Source of the DNA: Diplolepis rosae
Lineage: Eukaryota; Arthropoda; Insecta; Hymenoptera; Diplolepididae
Assembly: GCA_030998225.1 (NCBI GenBank)
Contig: JAPYXD010000259.1
Span: 5,193,001-5,257,000 of the forward strand
Direction of reading: 5' to 3'
DNA length: 64,000 bases
Numbering within the stretch: the first letter of the stretch is position 1; every line of letters begins with the position of its first letter. Below, one piece after another: positions 24,501 to 36,524 of the stretch. Under the pieces are notes generated by a model that did not search any database, was not told the DNA's origin, and saw only the letters and a program-made list of their open reading frames with translations. A program made the translations under genes and the position numbers.

Positions 24501-25105
24501 GTACTAGACCGTTAGAGAAATAATTACTAATGTAGCCTAGGATGTTTTCAGCTCAAAAATAGAATTGGTGAGTAAAATGGTGCCAAAAACACATTATAGA
24601 CTCTACGTACACCGTTTTATGAGTAATGAGTGATCATAATTAATTTCAAATTCATTAGTTGAATTTGAAGTCTTTTTCTCTACAGAAAAATTTCAAATTT
24701 TTAAATTTCGATCATAATTAATATTGTGAAATTTTTTTGGATGTATAGAAGTGTATAATGCATACATCCTAATGCATTTCATTTAGAAGTCTTTGGTTTT
24801 AAATTTTAGAGCATTTAAAATTGAGTTTTATTAACTGAAATATTTAATCAATCGTAAAGTAAGTCTAAAATAATTCATTGAATATAAGTGAAAACGGTGT
24901 ACATGGAAAGTGTGTCAAAACTGTGAAAGGTGTTGGTGTGAATGAATTTTTTCATTTTTAGTTATAGCTGATGAGGTAGGCAGTTTACTTCAGTATGAAT
25001 GTTTTTATCTATAAGTGGGTAGCATTGGGATTTAATATTTTCAAATTTACTGAAAATTATTTAATCCTAGAACCTTGGTACTGGTATTGTATCAATTGCC
25101 ACTAA
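21583..25105. other. AT-rich region, no gene recognised
   Basis: Mostly AT-rich DNA without a recognisable protein. Two related blocks at about 21610-21980 and 22350-22640 share GTTGGTAGCAA, TTGAGCTCCG-like and ATTCCACGATTCG segments, so they are diverged copies of one unknown repeat. GC-richer patches at 23065-23165 and 23700-23830 follow sequences like splice acceptors (TTTCGCAG, TTTTCAG) and could be non-coding exons. A pair of inverted ends, CGTACACCGTTTT at about 24606 and AAAACGGTGTACA at about 24891, suggests a 300-bp MITE. Confidence 0.4.
24606..24903. mobile_element. Possible 300-bp MITE
   Basis: GTACACCGTTTT at the left end and AAAACGGTGTAC at the right end are inverted copies. Inner sequence is AT-rich and also contains short matching inverted segments. 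Only the terminal match supports it. Confidence 0.35.
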
Positions 25106-26855
25106 CCCGTGTAGAAATTGCCCTATCTTTCCTTATTTCAAGTTGGGTTCTAGTGGGGCCCGGACTAGAATTTCCTCTTCTAGAAAAAACTGGTAGGGGG
25201 CCCTGTTAGCACCCGATTAGTATTTCTAGTCCAGAAAAAACTGATAGGGGCCCTGTCAGGTTCCAGTGAGGAATTCCTTGTTTCGCTCAAGTATGGAAAA
25301 TCTATTTGTATCTAGCGGGGCCCCGACTAGAGAATCCCTACTTGTAATATTTGTGGTTAAGGTTAGGTCCATTAGATACAACATAACCTTTATTCTTTAT
25401 TCCCGCCATTAAAATTTGATCTTATCTGAGAAAAATGGAGATTTTCTGAACACGGTCTTGAATATGATCAATACTTAAGAGGAATCAAGAACATCTAAGA
25501 AAACTTTTTTGATAATTTTGACTCGAATTCGCATGTAATTATAATAATCATATGCGAGCACGTATGTGTATGTGTGTGTATCTTATTGTGTCGAGGTAAT
25601 AACGATAATTTAATTTTCTTGATTCAAAAGTTTTATTATATTTTTGGTTTGAAAAAACACAAATTTTTTAAATTCTGAACATACGTTGATTTTACTCTTG
25701 AAAACAAAAATTAAAGGAACATAACCTGTATAAAGTATCACTAATATACAATAATAAAAGTTAATAATTCTAAAATGTATATAAATTTTTTTATTATGTA
25801 ATGTTCTTTAATTCAAAAATTTGATCTGTTTATTTCAAAAATATTTCATTTTATAGAAAATCGATTCAATAATTAAAAATTTAAATCAGAATCATTAATT
25901 GGCATAAAATTTAAAAATCCCCGATTACACGGGGCCCATACACTTCTTACATGGCCCTGTAGTAGTTGCAGGTTATAAGCGCTATTTTCTTTCTTGTATT
26001 CTAAGCGTGCGCAGCCGAGAGGCTTAGTCGTTAGGTTAGTAATGCGTTAATTATAAGTAGAGAGGGTTCGAACCCGCAGCGTTAAGAATAATTTTTAATA
26101 CCACCTAAACGAGCGTTTGTGTAGTGTGGAGAGGGGGGTGTGTGTTTGTAGGCGTGTATATAAAAATAGTAAGTTAGAGTCTACTTGAAAGTATATACAG
26201 TTTTGAAATGTACTAAGAATATTCATCGATTCAACTACTGCTCTTATTTGATTTACCTATGATCCTGCAGTTCACTTAACTTCAAAAATGACACTTGGGG
26301 CCTTTTACAAACTACGGAAAGTAAGTTAAAAAGTAGTCAAACCTACTGAGATTTTTTTTCGGTGTACATGTAACGAAAAAATACTGTCAATTTACTCAGA
26401 AAAAATTTCCTATCTTGAAAACAGATTTTTTACTGTGAAAACAGTAAACTTAACCTTCCAAGCGAATATCCCTCCGTTGCCGTTAAAAACGGTAAATATT
26501 AGAGTCGTAACTCGCATTTCCCCTGTACTTTTTCTATCAGTTCTGGAAAATCCTTTTTATTTATTATTTTCTCAGTGAGATACCTGAACAAAATTGGTCA
26601 CGTGACTCTGCTGATTTTAGCCCTTAAATTCAATGCGGAGGTCCAATAGGGCCCTAATGGTGTCCTTTTTTGTAGGTGGGGTAGTGTAAGGGCTGACCTC
26701 ACTAAACCCCTACTAGAAAGTCTAGTAGGGCCCACCTCGACAAAAGCGTTACGTTACCGACGGGGCCCTGACTAGTTTTCCACGCTAGATCCCGACTAGA
26801 GATAGGGCAAACTCGTCGGGGCCCCACTAGACCCCTATCAAAATTTCTACACGGG
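25106..26855. mobile_element. 1.75-kb non-autonomous element with CCCGTGTAGAAATT termini
   Basis: The left end CCCGTGTAGAAATTGCCCTA and the right end (reverse complement CCCGTGTAGAAATTTTGATA) are inverted copies. Just inside both ends are clusters of TAGTNGGGGCCC and GACTAG motifs (25150-25330 and 26640-26830), so the subterminal GC-rich repeats are also inverted. The middle is AT-rich with no transposase. It includes a GGGTTCGAACCC palindrome at about 26067-26078 that resembles a pol III box B. Confidence 0.6.
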
Positions 26856-28400
26856 AATAACGCGGAAAAGTGCTCGACATCAAAACGCACTCAACTGCGA
26901 AATATTTATTCATAATTTTTTAAATGATTAGCGAAGTCGAGCACAATAATCGATTTAGGCGAGGCAATAATTGTCCGAAGAAAGAAAAGGCTACATGCCG
27001 AAGAGCCCTAAACATGAAGAAGGGAACTGCCATCAACAGCAATTTATTTAAAAATAAATGATTTTATTAGCGGTTATTTGTATTCAAATTAATTGCTCTT
27101 GGTAGCTTGTAATCTACGTCGTCACTATGCTAATTTGTCTAATCTTATTATTATATGTTGGCTTAAATTTTCTTAAACTTTCCAGGTACTTATTTTCAGA
27201 CAACTTTTAATATTTTTGATTAAAATATTATTATTGATTCCGTAAGTAAATCCTTATCATCAGATTAAAAATTTCGATTAATTACAAATGACATTGAAGT
27301 GGGAAAATGTACGTAATGGTTTTACTGTCTTAACCATATTTAATTTGTTCTATTCATAGTACATAATTTAGTAAATTTAAAATGTTTTTAGAAACCTTCA
27401 AAAATACGAAATGTTTTATTACTATTTTAATTTAACAAACCCAAAATTTTAACATATTTGCAATTAAAGGAAGATATTTAAACATATTAACTTCAATCTA
27501 GTCTAACGAATTGAGTTCGTTCAAAGATCAGAATACTCTAATTTTTATATACTTCATAATTAATAAAGAATCAAGGTGCACTTCAAAAGCTCAATTAAAA
27601 TTTTTTGAATAGAGTTTCTTGAATTATGGAACTTTGAACTACTAACGCCAATGACTTTTTTTTCCAAATAATTCGTTGTCTTTTGTGAAGTTTGCAATTT
27701 GTTCCTTAGTCGTATATTAAATATATTTGTTTTAACCAAACAAATTGTTCTTTGGGTTTAGTCAAATTAATTTTATTTGTTTTATCTATTCTCATGTTTA
27801 AAAATATTCATGGTAAATAAGTACAATTTGTTTAATATTATTTCATTATATAGTTTTTATAAATTCAAATTTTGAATTTCGCGCCATTAGTAAATACGTA
27901 ATTTTTCTAGATTGGCTTCCACGACCTTCTTCAACTGTAACAAACTTCGTAGTGCGGTACTTAAACTTCAGTTTAACCTTTTTTCAAACCTTCCTTTAGG
28001 CCATCGACCAATCTGGTCACGTTGGCTAAATTCCTACTTTACCGGCTTTTTAGTTTGTGTAGCCCCATTTCTATACAAATTAAGACAGGTAACTGGAAAT
28101 TTGTAGAATTAAATAAAATACATTATTATAGGTCTGTTTGGTCATAAATCATCATAATTATGAAAAAGTATTACTTTGAAATTTTTTTTTTTGTAATTAT
28201 AAACATTTATGACCAGACAGACTTGCCTTAGTGCATTTCATTTACTCTCATAAATTTTTAACTTGTTTTTCATTTTTTACAGAAATGGGGTTACATAAAT
28301 GGAAAATGCTGATAAGTAGGAATCTAGTGACGTGATCCGGTTGATCCATAGCCTTAAAGCAGAAATAGTGTGACTTAACTGAAGTTTGAACAAAACGATT
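26856..28400. other. AT-rich intergenic stretch with one small hairpin
   Basis: No gene or long repeat was recognised. At 28131-28228 the ends TAGGTCTGTTTGGTCATAAA and TTTATGACCAGACAGACTT are inverted copies, so this is a 100-bp hairpin or tiny MITE. Confidence 0.4.
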
Positions 28401-28401
28401 T

Positions 28402-28737
28402 AAGGGCATGTGATACTTGAGAAATATAGAAATTTCATGTAAACAATTTAGTCCAGTTTCTACATGTTTGTGTCCAAAATATATAAAATTTTGTTTTCAA
28501 AATTTGGGAAATGTTAGAGATGATAAAAACGGACAATGGAACAAAAATTGTCGGTATATTTTGCTAAAATTGAACTTCTTTTCATTCTCGAAACCAAAAG
28601 TAGTTGATCTACGCCCGTTTATATCTTCTCTAACATTTCCCAAATTTTGAAAGTAAAATTTTATATAGTTTGGACACAAACATGTAGAAACCTAAAATCA
28701 ATAAAATTTGCTAATTTCCTAAGCATCACATGCCCTT
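28402..28737. mobile_element. Palindromic MITE, family F2, copy 1
   Basis: Ends AAGGGCATGTGATACTTGAG and its inverted counterpart TAAGCATCACATGCCCTT. Both arms carry CATGTTTGTGTCCAAAATAT-type sequence and AAATTTGGGAAATGTTAGAG in inverted orientation, so the element folds almost end to end. Related copies lie at 34575 and 38547. Confidence 0.75.
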
Positions 28738-28756
28738 AGGGGTTTAGGGTCAATTA

Positions 28757-29664
28757 CACAGTGTGTCCCAAAAATAACCGAACTTTATATTTAAATCATA
28801 CAATATGCAGCGCCATCTATTGAAAATTTTCAGCATTAAAAAGGTACATTCATCCTCTTTCAAACACACATAAATTCATGTAAATCGGATAACAGATGTG
28901 AAAGTTACAGCCATTTAAATAAAAGAAAAAGTGTGCTAATGTTACAAAACAAAAATGGAACAAAGAGCAAATATAAAATTTTGTGTTAAACTCGAAAAAA
29001 AATTCGCTGAGACATACGAATTAATGAAAAAAGTTTAAGGTGATGATTGTATGAGTCGTACTCAAGTTTATACGTAGTTTACACGATTTAAAAATGGTCG
29101 TGAGAATTTAAATGGCGACCTAAGGGCAGGTTGTCCAGATGTTAGTAATCGTGCTGAATTGGTGGAAAAAGTCCGTGAAATCATTGGTATCGATGCAAAT
29201 TTTACTACGAGAATGTTGGCTGAGGAATTAAATACGAGTAAAAACACTATTTGGAGAATTTTAACTGAAGATTTGGGTAAAAGAAAGGTCTGTGCACGTT
29301 TTGTTTCACATCAGTTACATGCACCACCTCACAAGACCAAAAAAGTCAACGAATTTTTGATGAAAAAACAGATTTGTGTCAAGGACTACCCTCCGTATTC
29401 GCCTGATTTATCACCGTGTGACTATTTTCTGTTGCCAAAACTAAAAACTGCAATGAAAGAAGCTTTTTACGATGACGTTCCAACCATTCAATCAGCTGTG
29501 ACACAGGTGCTAAAGAACATTCCTATAAATGACATAAAAAAATCTATGCATGCGCTGGTTGATCGTTCCAAACGTTGTATTGAGTCTAATGGAACCTATT
29601 TTGAATAAATAATATCTATAATATCTATATCCAAAAAGTTCGGCTATTTTTGGGACACACTCTG
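28757..29664 (+). mobile_element. Internally deleted mariner element
   Basis: Termini CACAGTGTGTCCCAAAAATA and its inverted copy TTTTTGGGACACACTCTG are flanked by TA on both sides, as expected for the Tc1/mariner superfamily. The single gene inside is a broken and shortened transposase. The element cannot move by its own enzyme. Confidence 0.88.
28955..29608 (+). pseudogene. Mariner transposase, two stops and a lost catalytic centre
   Basis: The frame from ATG 28955 to TAA 29608 keeps phase over 218 codons, against about 345 in intact mariner transposases. Two stops interrupt the first 68 codons, one after MKKV and one after QVYT, where the family normally has Trp. The second helix-turn-helix region is present (FTTRMLAEELNTSKNTIWRI). 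The sequence then jumps from KVNEFLMKKQICV to the final catalytic block YSPDLSPCDYFLLPKLK. The segments with the first two catalytic aspartates are deleted and only the third remains. The C-terminus is intact. Confidence 0.88.
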
Positions 29665-31542
29665 TAGAAGGCCAAAAAAGGCCTTTTAACGATTTTTTTT
29701 AAGACTGGTTCATTTATTTTTTAACCAATGTTTTTAAATCTAATAATGCGTGTTTCAAAAAGTCATAATAATTTTTTCATTGCAAAATATTAATTTATAT
29801 CCGAGTTATACGTAATTTTGTCAAGGGCCAAAAAAGGCATTGTGCGACTCCCACTACTGCTCAAGACTGGATCATCTCCAACCAAAAATTTCAACGGGGT
29901 TCATTAGTAATTTGTACTAACTACCCTGTAGACGAAGGGTTTTGAAAAATTTTGATTTTTTTACAAAGTTCATTTTTCGGTTGTAAAAAAATTATTTATT
30001 CCGGAGATATTATGGGAACCGACTATTGAAAGTCTTAATTGACCGTGACCTCTTAAACGACTCTGATGAATAAAGAAATTCTTATTAATTCAATTCTTGT
30101 TAATTTAATAAAAAAATTTCATATGAATATTTTAGTTCTGAAGGCTGATTATTAACAATATTAAAATATATTTCATATAATTGGAGCAATTAAGATGTAT
30201 AAATTGATTTAAAATGAATACGATAAAAAATTCAATCATTTATTAAAAAAATCCTCATATAGTAAAATTCACCTTCAACTAAATCGAGAATCTATTTTTT
30301 TTGTATGTCCTCCAATCTGACTTAAGGTAGAAAATAATTAAACCTGTAAACTTGTTTTTACTTAATATTATTTATTTACATAACATGAGAAACTAGAACA
30401 TAACTATAGTAAATACAAAACGTATGATGAGAAGGGGTGGTGGTGAAAGGGTGAAATGAAAAAAAATATTAGATTACGTACCAAAGGGAAAATGGCAGCG
30501 ATTTCCGACGAGTGTGAAGTTTGCTGCACAAGCGAAGCGAGGATAGCAATCACACGAGTCGAGAAACTGCGTTTTTCCCGTGGCATGTTTACTTTTTTTT
30601 ACGGTGTCCTTGCCGAAAATCCGACCTAAGACGAAGTACGCTACGTAAATTACTTGAAGTTACCATAAATTACTAATTTTATTATAAGTTTATCATAATT
30701 TCAGGAATAATGGCAATTTTTAAAAATCTTTCAAAATTTCCAAATATTCAAATCAATAATTTTTAAAAGTGTGCAATGCAGGCTATTCTTTACTCTCGTG
30801 CCGTTGCAGAATCTACTTTCTGCCCTAGGGCAGAAAAGTGGATGATGTAGCGGGAAGAAAGTAAAGTGGTCTGCCATTGCTCACTGTCGATGTGCTACAC
30901 AGGTGTCGAAAGTTGGACTTTCGACAATGGCGTTGTGAAAAAAGTTTTTTGTCTGCTGTACACCGAAAGTTTGCCTTGTCGGTGTCATTTTGCATGCGGA
31001 AAGTTCATTTTACCACACTAGTGCGGGAAAATCAACTTTCCGCACGCAAAACGATACCGACTCGGCTAACTTTCGGTATACAGCGAAAAAAATAGTATAT
31101 TTCGTATCAAGTGCGGAAAGGCCTTTCCGTAATTTATATGAAATATACTATTTTCTACTAGCGGGTCATAAAGTGCATCTTATTGCCCCCTGCGGGGCAA
31201 ACAAATCCATTTTTCGACCTCCAGTAGGAAAAAAATCGTGTGCAAGACGGGAAAAATATTTATTTTATTAGTGTGATTCAAACTCACACAATTAAACTTC
31301 ACACTTGCAAAATAAATTTTTTTTCCCTAGTTGCACGGTATACTATTACGCCAGCAAGAGTTTTATGCAGGAAAGTTTCTTGTAATTAGAGAGCAAGACC
31401 AGGTGAAAGATTCTAGTGGATCGAATTATTCATTGGAGATCACGAGTGTATTCCTCCATGTTCCTTGATCTGAAAATATTTTTCCCTGTTGTTGTGATAT
31501 TGTTCTGCTTGCTTCTTGTGGTTGGACCTGCTTCTAAAAGCT
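29665..31542. other. Gene-poor stretch with a GC-richer patch and a hairpin cluster
   Basis: From 29665 to 30400 I see no feature. At 30404-30600 on the minus strand a short frame (MPREKRSFSTRVIAILASL) runs into a GTACGT donor-like site near 30474-30479. It may be a first coding exon, but no following exon was found. The cluster of hairpins at 30780-31260 is listed separately. The part from 31260 upward is the probable 3' UTR of the long gasp isoform. Confidence 0.35.
30780..31260. repeat. Dense cluster of hairpins
   Basis: Successive inverted repeats: TTTCTGCCCTAGGGCAGAAA (about 30816), TCGAAAGTTGGACTTTCGA (about 30905), a 50-bp arm pair around 30962-31078 (ACCGAAAGTTTGCC against GGCTAACTTTCGGT, with TGCGGAAAGTT against AACTTTCCGCA inside), CGGAAAGGCCTTTCCG (about 31112) flanked by AATAGTATATTTC/GAAATATACTATT, and GCCCCCTGCGGGGC (about 31185). 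No coding content recognised. Confidence 0.6.
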
Positions 31543-31603
31543 TCATTTTCTGTAGCCCTGTTTTCTTAGTGCTTTTAGATCCACATCACCATAGTAGTCC
31601 TCA
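31543..31603 (-). CDS. gasp: Alternative last coding exon of gasp
   Basis: On the minus strand a pyrimidine-rich acceptor (ATTTTCCTCAG) is followed by T, which completes the split Cys codon left by the exon ending at 39115. It then encodes EDYYGDVDLKALRKQGYRK and a TGA stop at 31543-31545. The proximal last exon starts with the same phase and encodes EDYYGDLDLKSIRNSEL. The two exons are clearly paralogous and mutually exclusive. With this exon the CDS is 40+402+214+61 = 717 bases (238 residues), in frame throughout. AATAAA on the minus strand near 31260 could end this transcript. Use of the exon in mRNA is inferred from splice signals and similarity. Confidence 0.8.
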
Positions 31604-31985
31604 CTGAGGAAAATTTCATTTTTTACTCCCGTGTGCTTGGTCAAATCAATAAAACATTGCTTTTTTTTAAATTATTTAACTTAAGGTAAGACATATGTAA
31701 GATTCTCTCTAGTTTTGTTTTCCAGTGTGAAAATCTTAAAAATGATCATTTTGGAACCAAATACACACGCGGAAAACGATTCGTAAAATTTACAGGAAGT
31801 TTGGTACTTATTTTTATAAATTGACTTTATAGTAGATTTTACAAGAGCTTGAAACTGCAGGTTTCACTGAGCGTCCTGTAAAATCTACAAAGTAGGAAAA
31901 AAATCCGGGTTTAGTAGATTTTACTGGAAAATACGTGCAACGTACAGAATATCCATACACTTTAAAAAATATCGGTAAATTTTCC

Positions 31986-32261
31986 TACTCTCTAAATATG
32001 AATCAGTCAAGATCTACTGATTATCAGTGAAATTTGACTGATTCAAATAACTAAAAAGAGGTTACTGTAAATCAGTCAAATTTCACTGATTGCTTCAGTG
32101 AAAATTAACTGATTTAACAGTGAAAATAATTTTCCCACTGATTCAATTAGCGATAATCAACTGATTTAACAGTGAAATATATTTTTTAACTGGTGAATCA
32201 GTGAAAAGGCAAATCACTCATTCAATCAGTAAAAATTTGACTGCTTCAGATTTAGAGAGTA
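31986..32261. mobile_element. ACTGA-tiled palindromic MITE, copy 1
   Basis: Ends TACTCTCTAAATATGAATCA and (inverted) CAGATTTAGAGAGTA. Both arms are built from AATCAGTGAAA and TTTCACTGATT in alternating order, around GGTTACTGTAAATCAGTC. The TA at each end fits a Tc1/mariner-type target. Confidence 0.85.
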
Positions 32262-33806
32262 TTATGTATTAGGAAATTTTTCCTGTATCCTTAGGAAGCA
32301 TATATTTCCCTATAGAAAGTGGAAATATTTCATAGATTGGAGGAAAATTGACCGAATTTTCAGACTTGTTTCCGAACTATTAGGAAATATATCAAAAATG
32401 TGAGAACATTTCACAAATCTCCTATGTTGTAGGAAATTTTTCCCATGAAAAACGGAAATTATTCCACAAAAACAGAAATTTGTTCACTTTTCTGGATCTT
32501 TTTCCACTTAAATTATGAAATAATTATATATATATATATGAATAAACTGGATATTTCTGTGAATTTTACGAATCGTTATTAAGCGTGCATATTAATAATG
32601 CATATAATTATGTATCTAATCCAAATCAGTCGAATTTCACAAATAGATCAATTGAATTAATGCCTGGATTCTCACTAAGCAAAAATTTTCTTATAAATAG
32701 TCAGCAATAAATAAAGTACCGCATAAAGTATTGGCAGATTCAATACTAATTTCGCACCACAGGTGTTGGATTTACGAAGACTTTATTCAATTCTTCGTTC
32801 AATACTTTCTTTAGGAAATTCGATATTTTCTATTTTTTTAGGAAAAAGAAATATTGGCAAGTATTGGAATCAATACTTTTTTTTAAAATTCGGCTATAAT
32901 CAGGATTAATATAGTTAGAATAACAAGGATCTCCGTTTAAAATTACTATAAGCACAGATGTAATCCTACTAATGCAATTTTATCAAAATTAACTAGTTAG
33001 AATGAGACAAGTTCTAGTTTAAGATGATCATGACCGTAAATTCAATTTAGACAATACAAAGTCATTAAGAGCAAATAATTCGATTATTAATAAACATTTT
33101 TTATAGGATAAGTTAAGGTTGATTGAGGAAATCCTCATTCAAAAACCGCTTAAATTCTATTAGGTTCTGTGTATCTCTTTCCGGTTTTTACAGGTTCAGA
33201 TATTTTTGAAATCTCAATTTAAAAAATCTAAAGAACAATTTTATAGAGAGAATTTTTGAAAGTAAAACTAATTTTTGAATTATAGAAAACAATTGAAACT
33301 ATATAAAAAATTTTAACAAACTTCATTTCAAGGTATGATCAATTTCCTATTAGTTTTATAAATTTGAATATTTTCACTGCCAAATATTCAATATTTATAT
33401 TAAATTTTCCGATCCTTTATGAAAGAAATTCCTTGTTATGTAACCAATACTTTTTTCGTGAAATCCAATACCTAGTCTGCGTGAAAAGAATTCGATCCAA
33501 TAATTGCCAATACTCGTCTTTTGTAAGCGACATTTTATTTATTTTAAGTAGTGCGAGAAATATATATGAAAGAATTGAACAAAGTATTGGTAGATTCAAT
33601 ACTTGTGGACAAAAACTGGTATTGGATCTGCCAATACTTTACTAAATACTTTTTCTAATACTTTTCCTATATATCATCCAATACTTTATTGGATACTTTT
33701 TTTATAAGAGTTGATTCTTCGGTAGACAAAGTTATTCAAATTTTAGTAAATGAGATTTACATTATCAGTGAAATTTTTATTTAGTCATTATAATCAAATT
33801 ATTCCT
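32262..33806. other. AT-rich, intronic for the long gasp isoform
   Basis: Two sub-regions show repeated words rather than genes. About 32270-32560 is rich in AGGAAATTTTTCC-type words. About 32700-33720 contains many copies of CAATACTTT and its inverse (AAAGTATTG), for example near 32725-32890 and 33580-33700. This may be another decayed foldback element. No protein recognised. Confidence 0.4.
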
Positions 33807-34492
33807 TTAAAGTAGTTCGTTCACAAAAATTAGACCTCAGCCAAAAATAGATAATTTTGCTTTCAAAAATAGCAATATTATTATTGAAGGGCTAATTTGA
33901 AAGAGAAAAGATAATTTTTCATGAAAAAATTTTGAAACACAAAAAAATAATTTTATTAATAAATAATAATGAAACATTTTATTTTTGCCCAAACTTATTT
34001 TCTTATCGCTTTGAGCGAAATTTTTAAAAATGATGTGATTCTAATAAATCACGGTTCATTTTTTTAGGAAAAAGATTCTCTACAACTTGACTGTTTCCAA
34101 TTTTTGAAAATGAATTCCTTAATGGCTGAAATTATAAAAAAACAATATTTCAAAACAAAATTTTTATAAACAAATTGTTGTATTTGATAATAATTAATTC
34201 AATTTCAAAAATAGGAAATGGTCATGTTGTAGAGAATCTTTTTCTTAAAAAAATGAACCGTGATTTATTGGAATCGCATCATTTTTAAAAATTTGGCTCA
34301 AAATGATAAGAAAATAAGTTTGGGCAAAAATAAAATTTATTAATAAAATTATTTTTTTGTGTTTCAAATTTTCTTCATGGAAAATAATCTTTTCTCTTTC
34401 AAATTAGCCCTTCAATAATAATATTGCTATTCTTTAAAGCAAAATTATCTATTTTTGCCTAAGGTCTAATTTTCGTGAAAGAACTACCTTAA
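33807..34492. mobile_element. Foldback MITE, family F1, copy 2
   Basis: Ends TTAAAGTAGTTCGTTCACAA and (inverted) GAAAGAACTACCTTAA. The arms match over almost their whole length, for example AATATTATTATTGAAGGGCT and its inverse near 34405-34425. The centre contains GAAACAGT-type sequence shared with copies at 9139, 44731 and 51264. TTAA stands at both ends. Confidence 0.8.
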
Positions 34493-34574
34493 TCCCTATT
34501 TAAAATTCTTTGCTTCAGAGGATTTTGAAATTTTTATAAAAGTATTTCCACTTGTCTAAAGAATTTTTATTCAT

Positions 34575-34875
34575 TAAGGGCATGTGAGACTTAAGAAAAG
34601 TAGCAAATTAATTCGAATAACATTTTTCAGTTTTTACATGTTTACGTGCAAAATAGATAAAATTTTGTTTTTTGAAATTTTGGAAAATAATGAAAAATAA
34701 ATAAATGGATGTAGATAGACTGCTTTTAGTTTTCTTAATTTAAAAAATTCGTGAAATCATTTGATTTATTCAAATGAATAGTAGTCTATCTACGTTCGAT
34801 TTTATCTTAACCATTTCTCAAATGTTGGAAACAAAATTACATGTATTTATATATTTCTAAGCATCACATGCCCTT
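34575..34875. mobile_element. Palindromic MITE, family F2, copy 2
   Basis: Ends TAAGGGCATGTGAGACTTAA and (inverted) CTAAGCATCACATGCCCTT, the same termini as 28402-28737. Arms pair around TAGATAGACTGCTTTTAG and its inverse AGTAGTCTATCTACG. Confidence 0.75.
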
Positions 34876-36524
34876 GAAAATGTATAATATTTATAAAACA
34901 ATAAATATGTTTTATGTTTTTTTTCGTTAAATAAAATTTTATTAAAATTAGTGTTTGCTTAAATTTGATTTGCTTTACTTGATTAATTATAAGTACACTT
35001 AGAAAAATTTCTTATTTATATATTAATTAAATACAATTAAATGATAATTGAATAAAAGTTGTATTGTCTCAAAAAATTCATTGTTTCAAATATATTTTTA
35101 AATAAAATTTAAATAAGATTTCAATAAAAGGTTCTAAAAAAGTTTTCGATATTGAAGCAGATTTTGCTCTTGGTGTAATTTACAAATTTAATTACTTTTT
35201 AGCAGACGGAAACTTTTTGCCAAAGTTTTTGTAAAATTTTCAAAATCAAATTGAATTAACCGGTTAAATTTAAACTCCATTCAACCTGAAATTTAATTAA
35301 TTCCTATTATTTTTATTTATATATAAATATATTTAATATATAAATTTATATTTATTTATTAATTCATATGTGCGTTTAAAAACAGAATAAAAATTACGAA
35401 TTAAAACCATAGAAGCGTGAAAAGTAGTGACAATATTCATAAAAAACATGTTGTTATGAGTGCAGACAATTAATTAGACTGCTTGTGAATGTATAAGCAT
35501 GCAGAATTTATCAAAGTCCTTAAAGATAAATTATGTGATGGAGAAAAACAAGAATATGTATATATTGTGTCAGGATGGATGCAATGTGCGGAAAAGATGG
35601 AAAATTTCAAGGGTACCCAAGGTCAAGCAGCATTGATTTCAGAAAAGAGATTAAACAGTGAAGAATTTTTAAGATTTTTTTTATTTTCTCACTTTATCTT
35701 CTTATATGCAAAAAAAAAAACAGATGACGAGGTGATGTTTTTAATTTAAACGGCGGGGGTTAAATTGAGAAAACCTTTCGAGGCCAAGAGTACAAGGAAA
35801 GGATTTTTCAAGGTCGTCATCTTTGATTTTTTTTAAAAAACATTTTTTTTTCTTCCTTAACGAGAGACTTTTTTATAAATTGGAAATCGACACGCCTTAC
35901 AATTTTAAAATGTAGTATAAATATTCAGGATGAAGATTTAAGAATCTCTGATAGAATTTAAGAGAAGTTTTGAAATTAAACTTAGATTGCAGAAATGAGA
36001 ATTGAAGTTTTACTAATACAATGAGTTTATGAAATTAATTAGAGAAGATACTGTTTCAGAGTAAAGTGATTTTTTTGAATAAGAAAAATATTTTTTGCCT
36101 TGTCGATTTATTTAGGCTGAGTCAGAATTTTAGTTCTAAATTCTTATTAAATTCTATCATTGAAGATTCCTATAGATACATGAAGTTCGCCATTAAAAAG
36201 TCATATAATTAAGGTACAATGGCGATTTTGAGGAGGGTAAAAAAAAATGGGAAAAATGGGCTCGGCCCATTGGGATGCTGGATATTGGTCTGGGGAAAAT
36301 GGATCATTTTCTAAATTTTTCGTACTCTCTTACTTTTCTTGCACTCTTGCACTCTTGCTCTCCCTCTCTTTCATTCAATTGTCTTCTTTCACTCTATATC
36401 TATCTCTCTCAGTCTCGCTCTGATTCTCTCTGACTACCGGTACCGTAATTGGTACAGAGTACTCTTGGCTCTCGGAGGATAGATGATAACTAGAAGTGCC
36501 AAAAGAGCGCGTTTCGATAAAAAT
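34876..36524. other. AT-rich stretch below the proximal gasp exon
   Basis: Contains the probable 3' UTR of the short gasp transcript, with a minus-strand AATAAA at 36107-36112. The pyrimidine-rich tract at 36327-36436 is listed separately. An open frame at 35489-35749 on the plus strand shows no family signature. Nothing else recognised. Confidence 0.4.
36327..36436. repeat. CT-rich low-complexity tract
   Basis: CTCTT, CTCTCT and related words run for about 110 bases on the plus strand, so a GA-rich tract would lie in the gasp 3' UTR. Confidence 0.8.

Noticed and set aside
26040..26090. Possible tRNA or tRNA-derived SINE with GGGTTCGAACCC
   Set aside because: The box B-like palindrome is perfect, but the T stem beyond it, the acceptor stem and the anticodon arm do not pair. 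Too weak for an RNA gene.
30404..30586. Minus-strand first-exon candidate starting MPREKRSFSTRV
   Set aside because: It has a donor-like GTACGT after the start, but no following exon and no known family. Left as a remark only.
35489..35749. Plus-strand open frame of 86 codons
   Set aside because: Low-complexity ends and no recognisable domain. It lies in the intron/3' region of gasp on the opposite strand.
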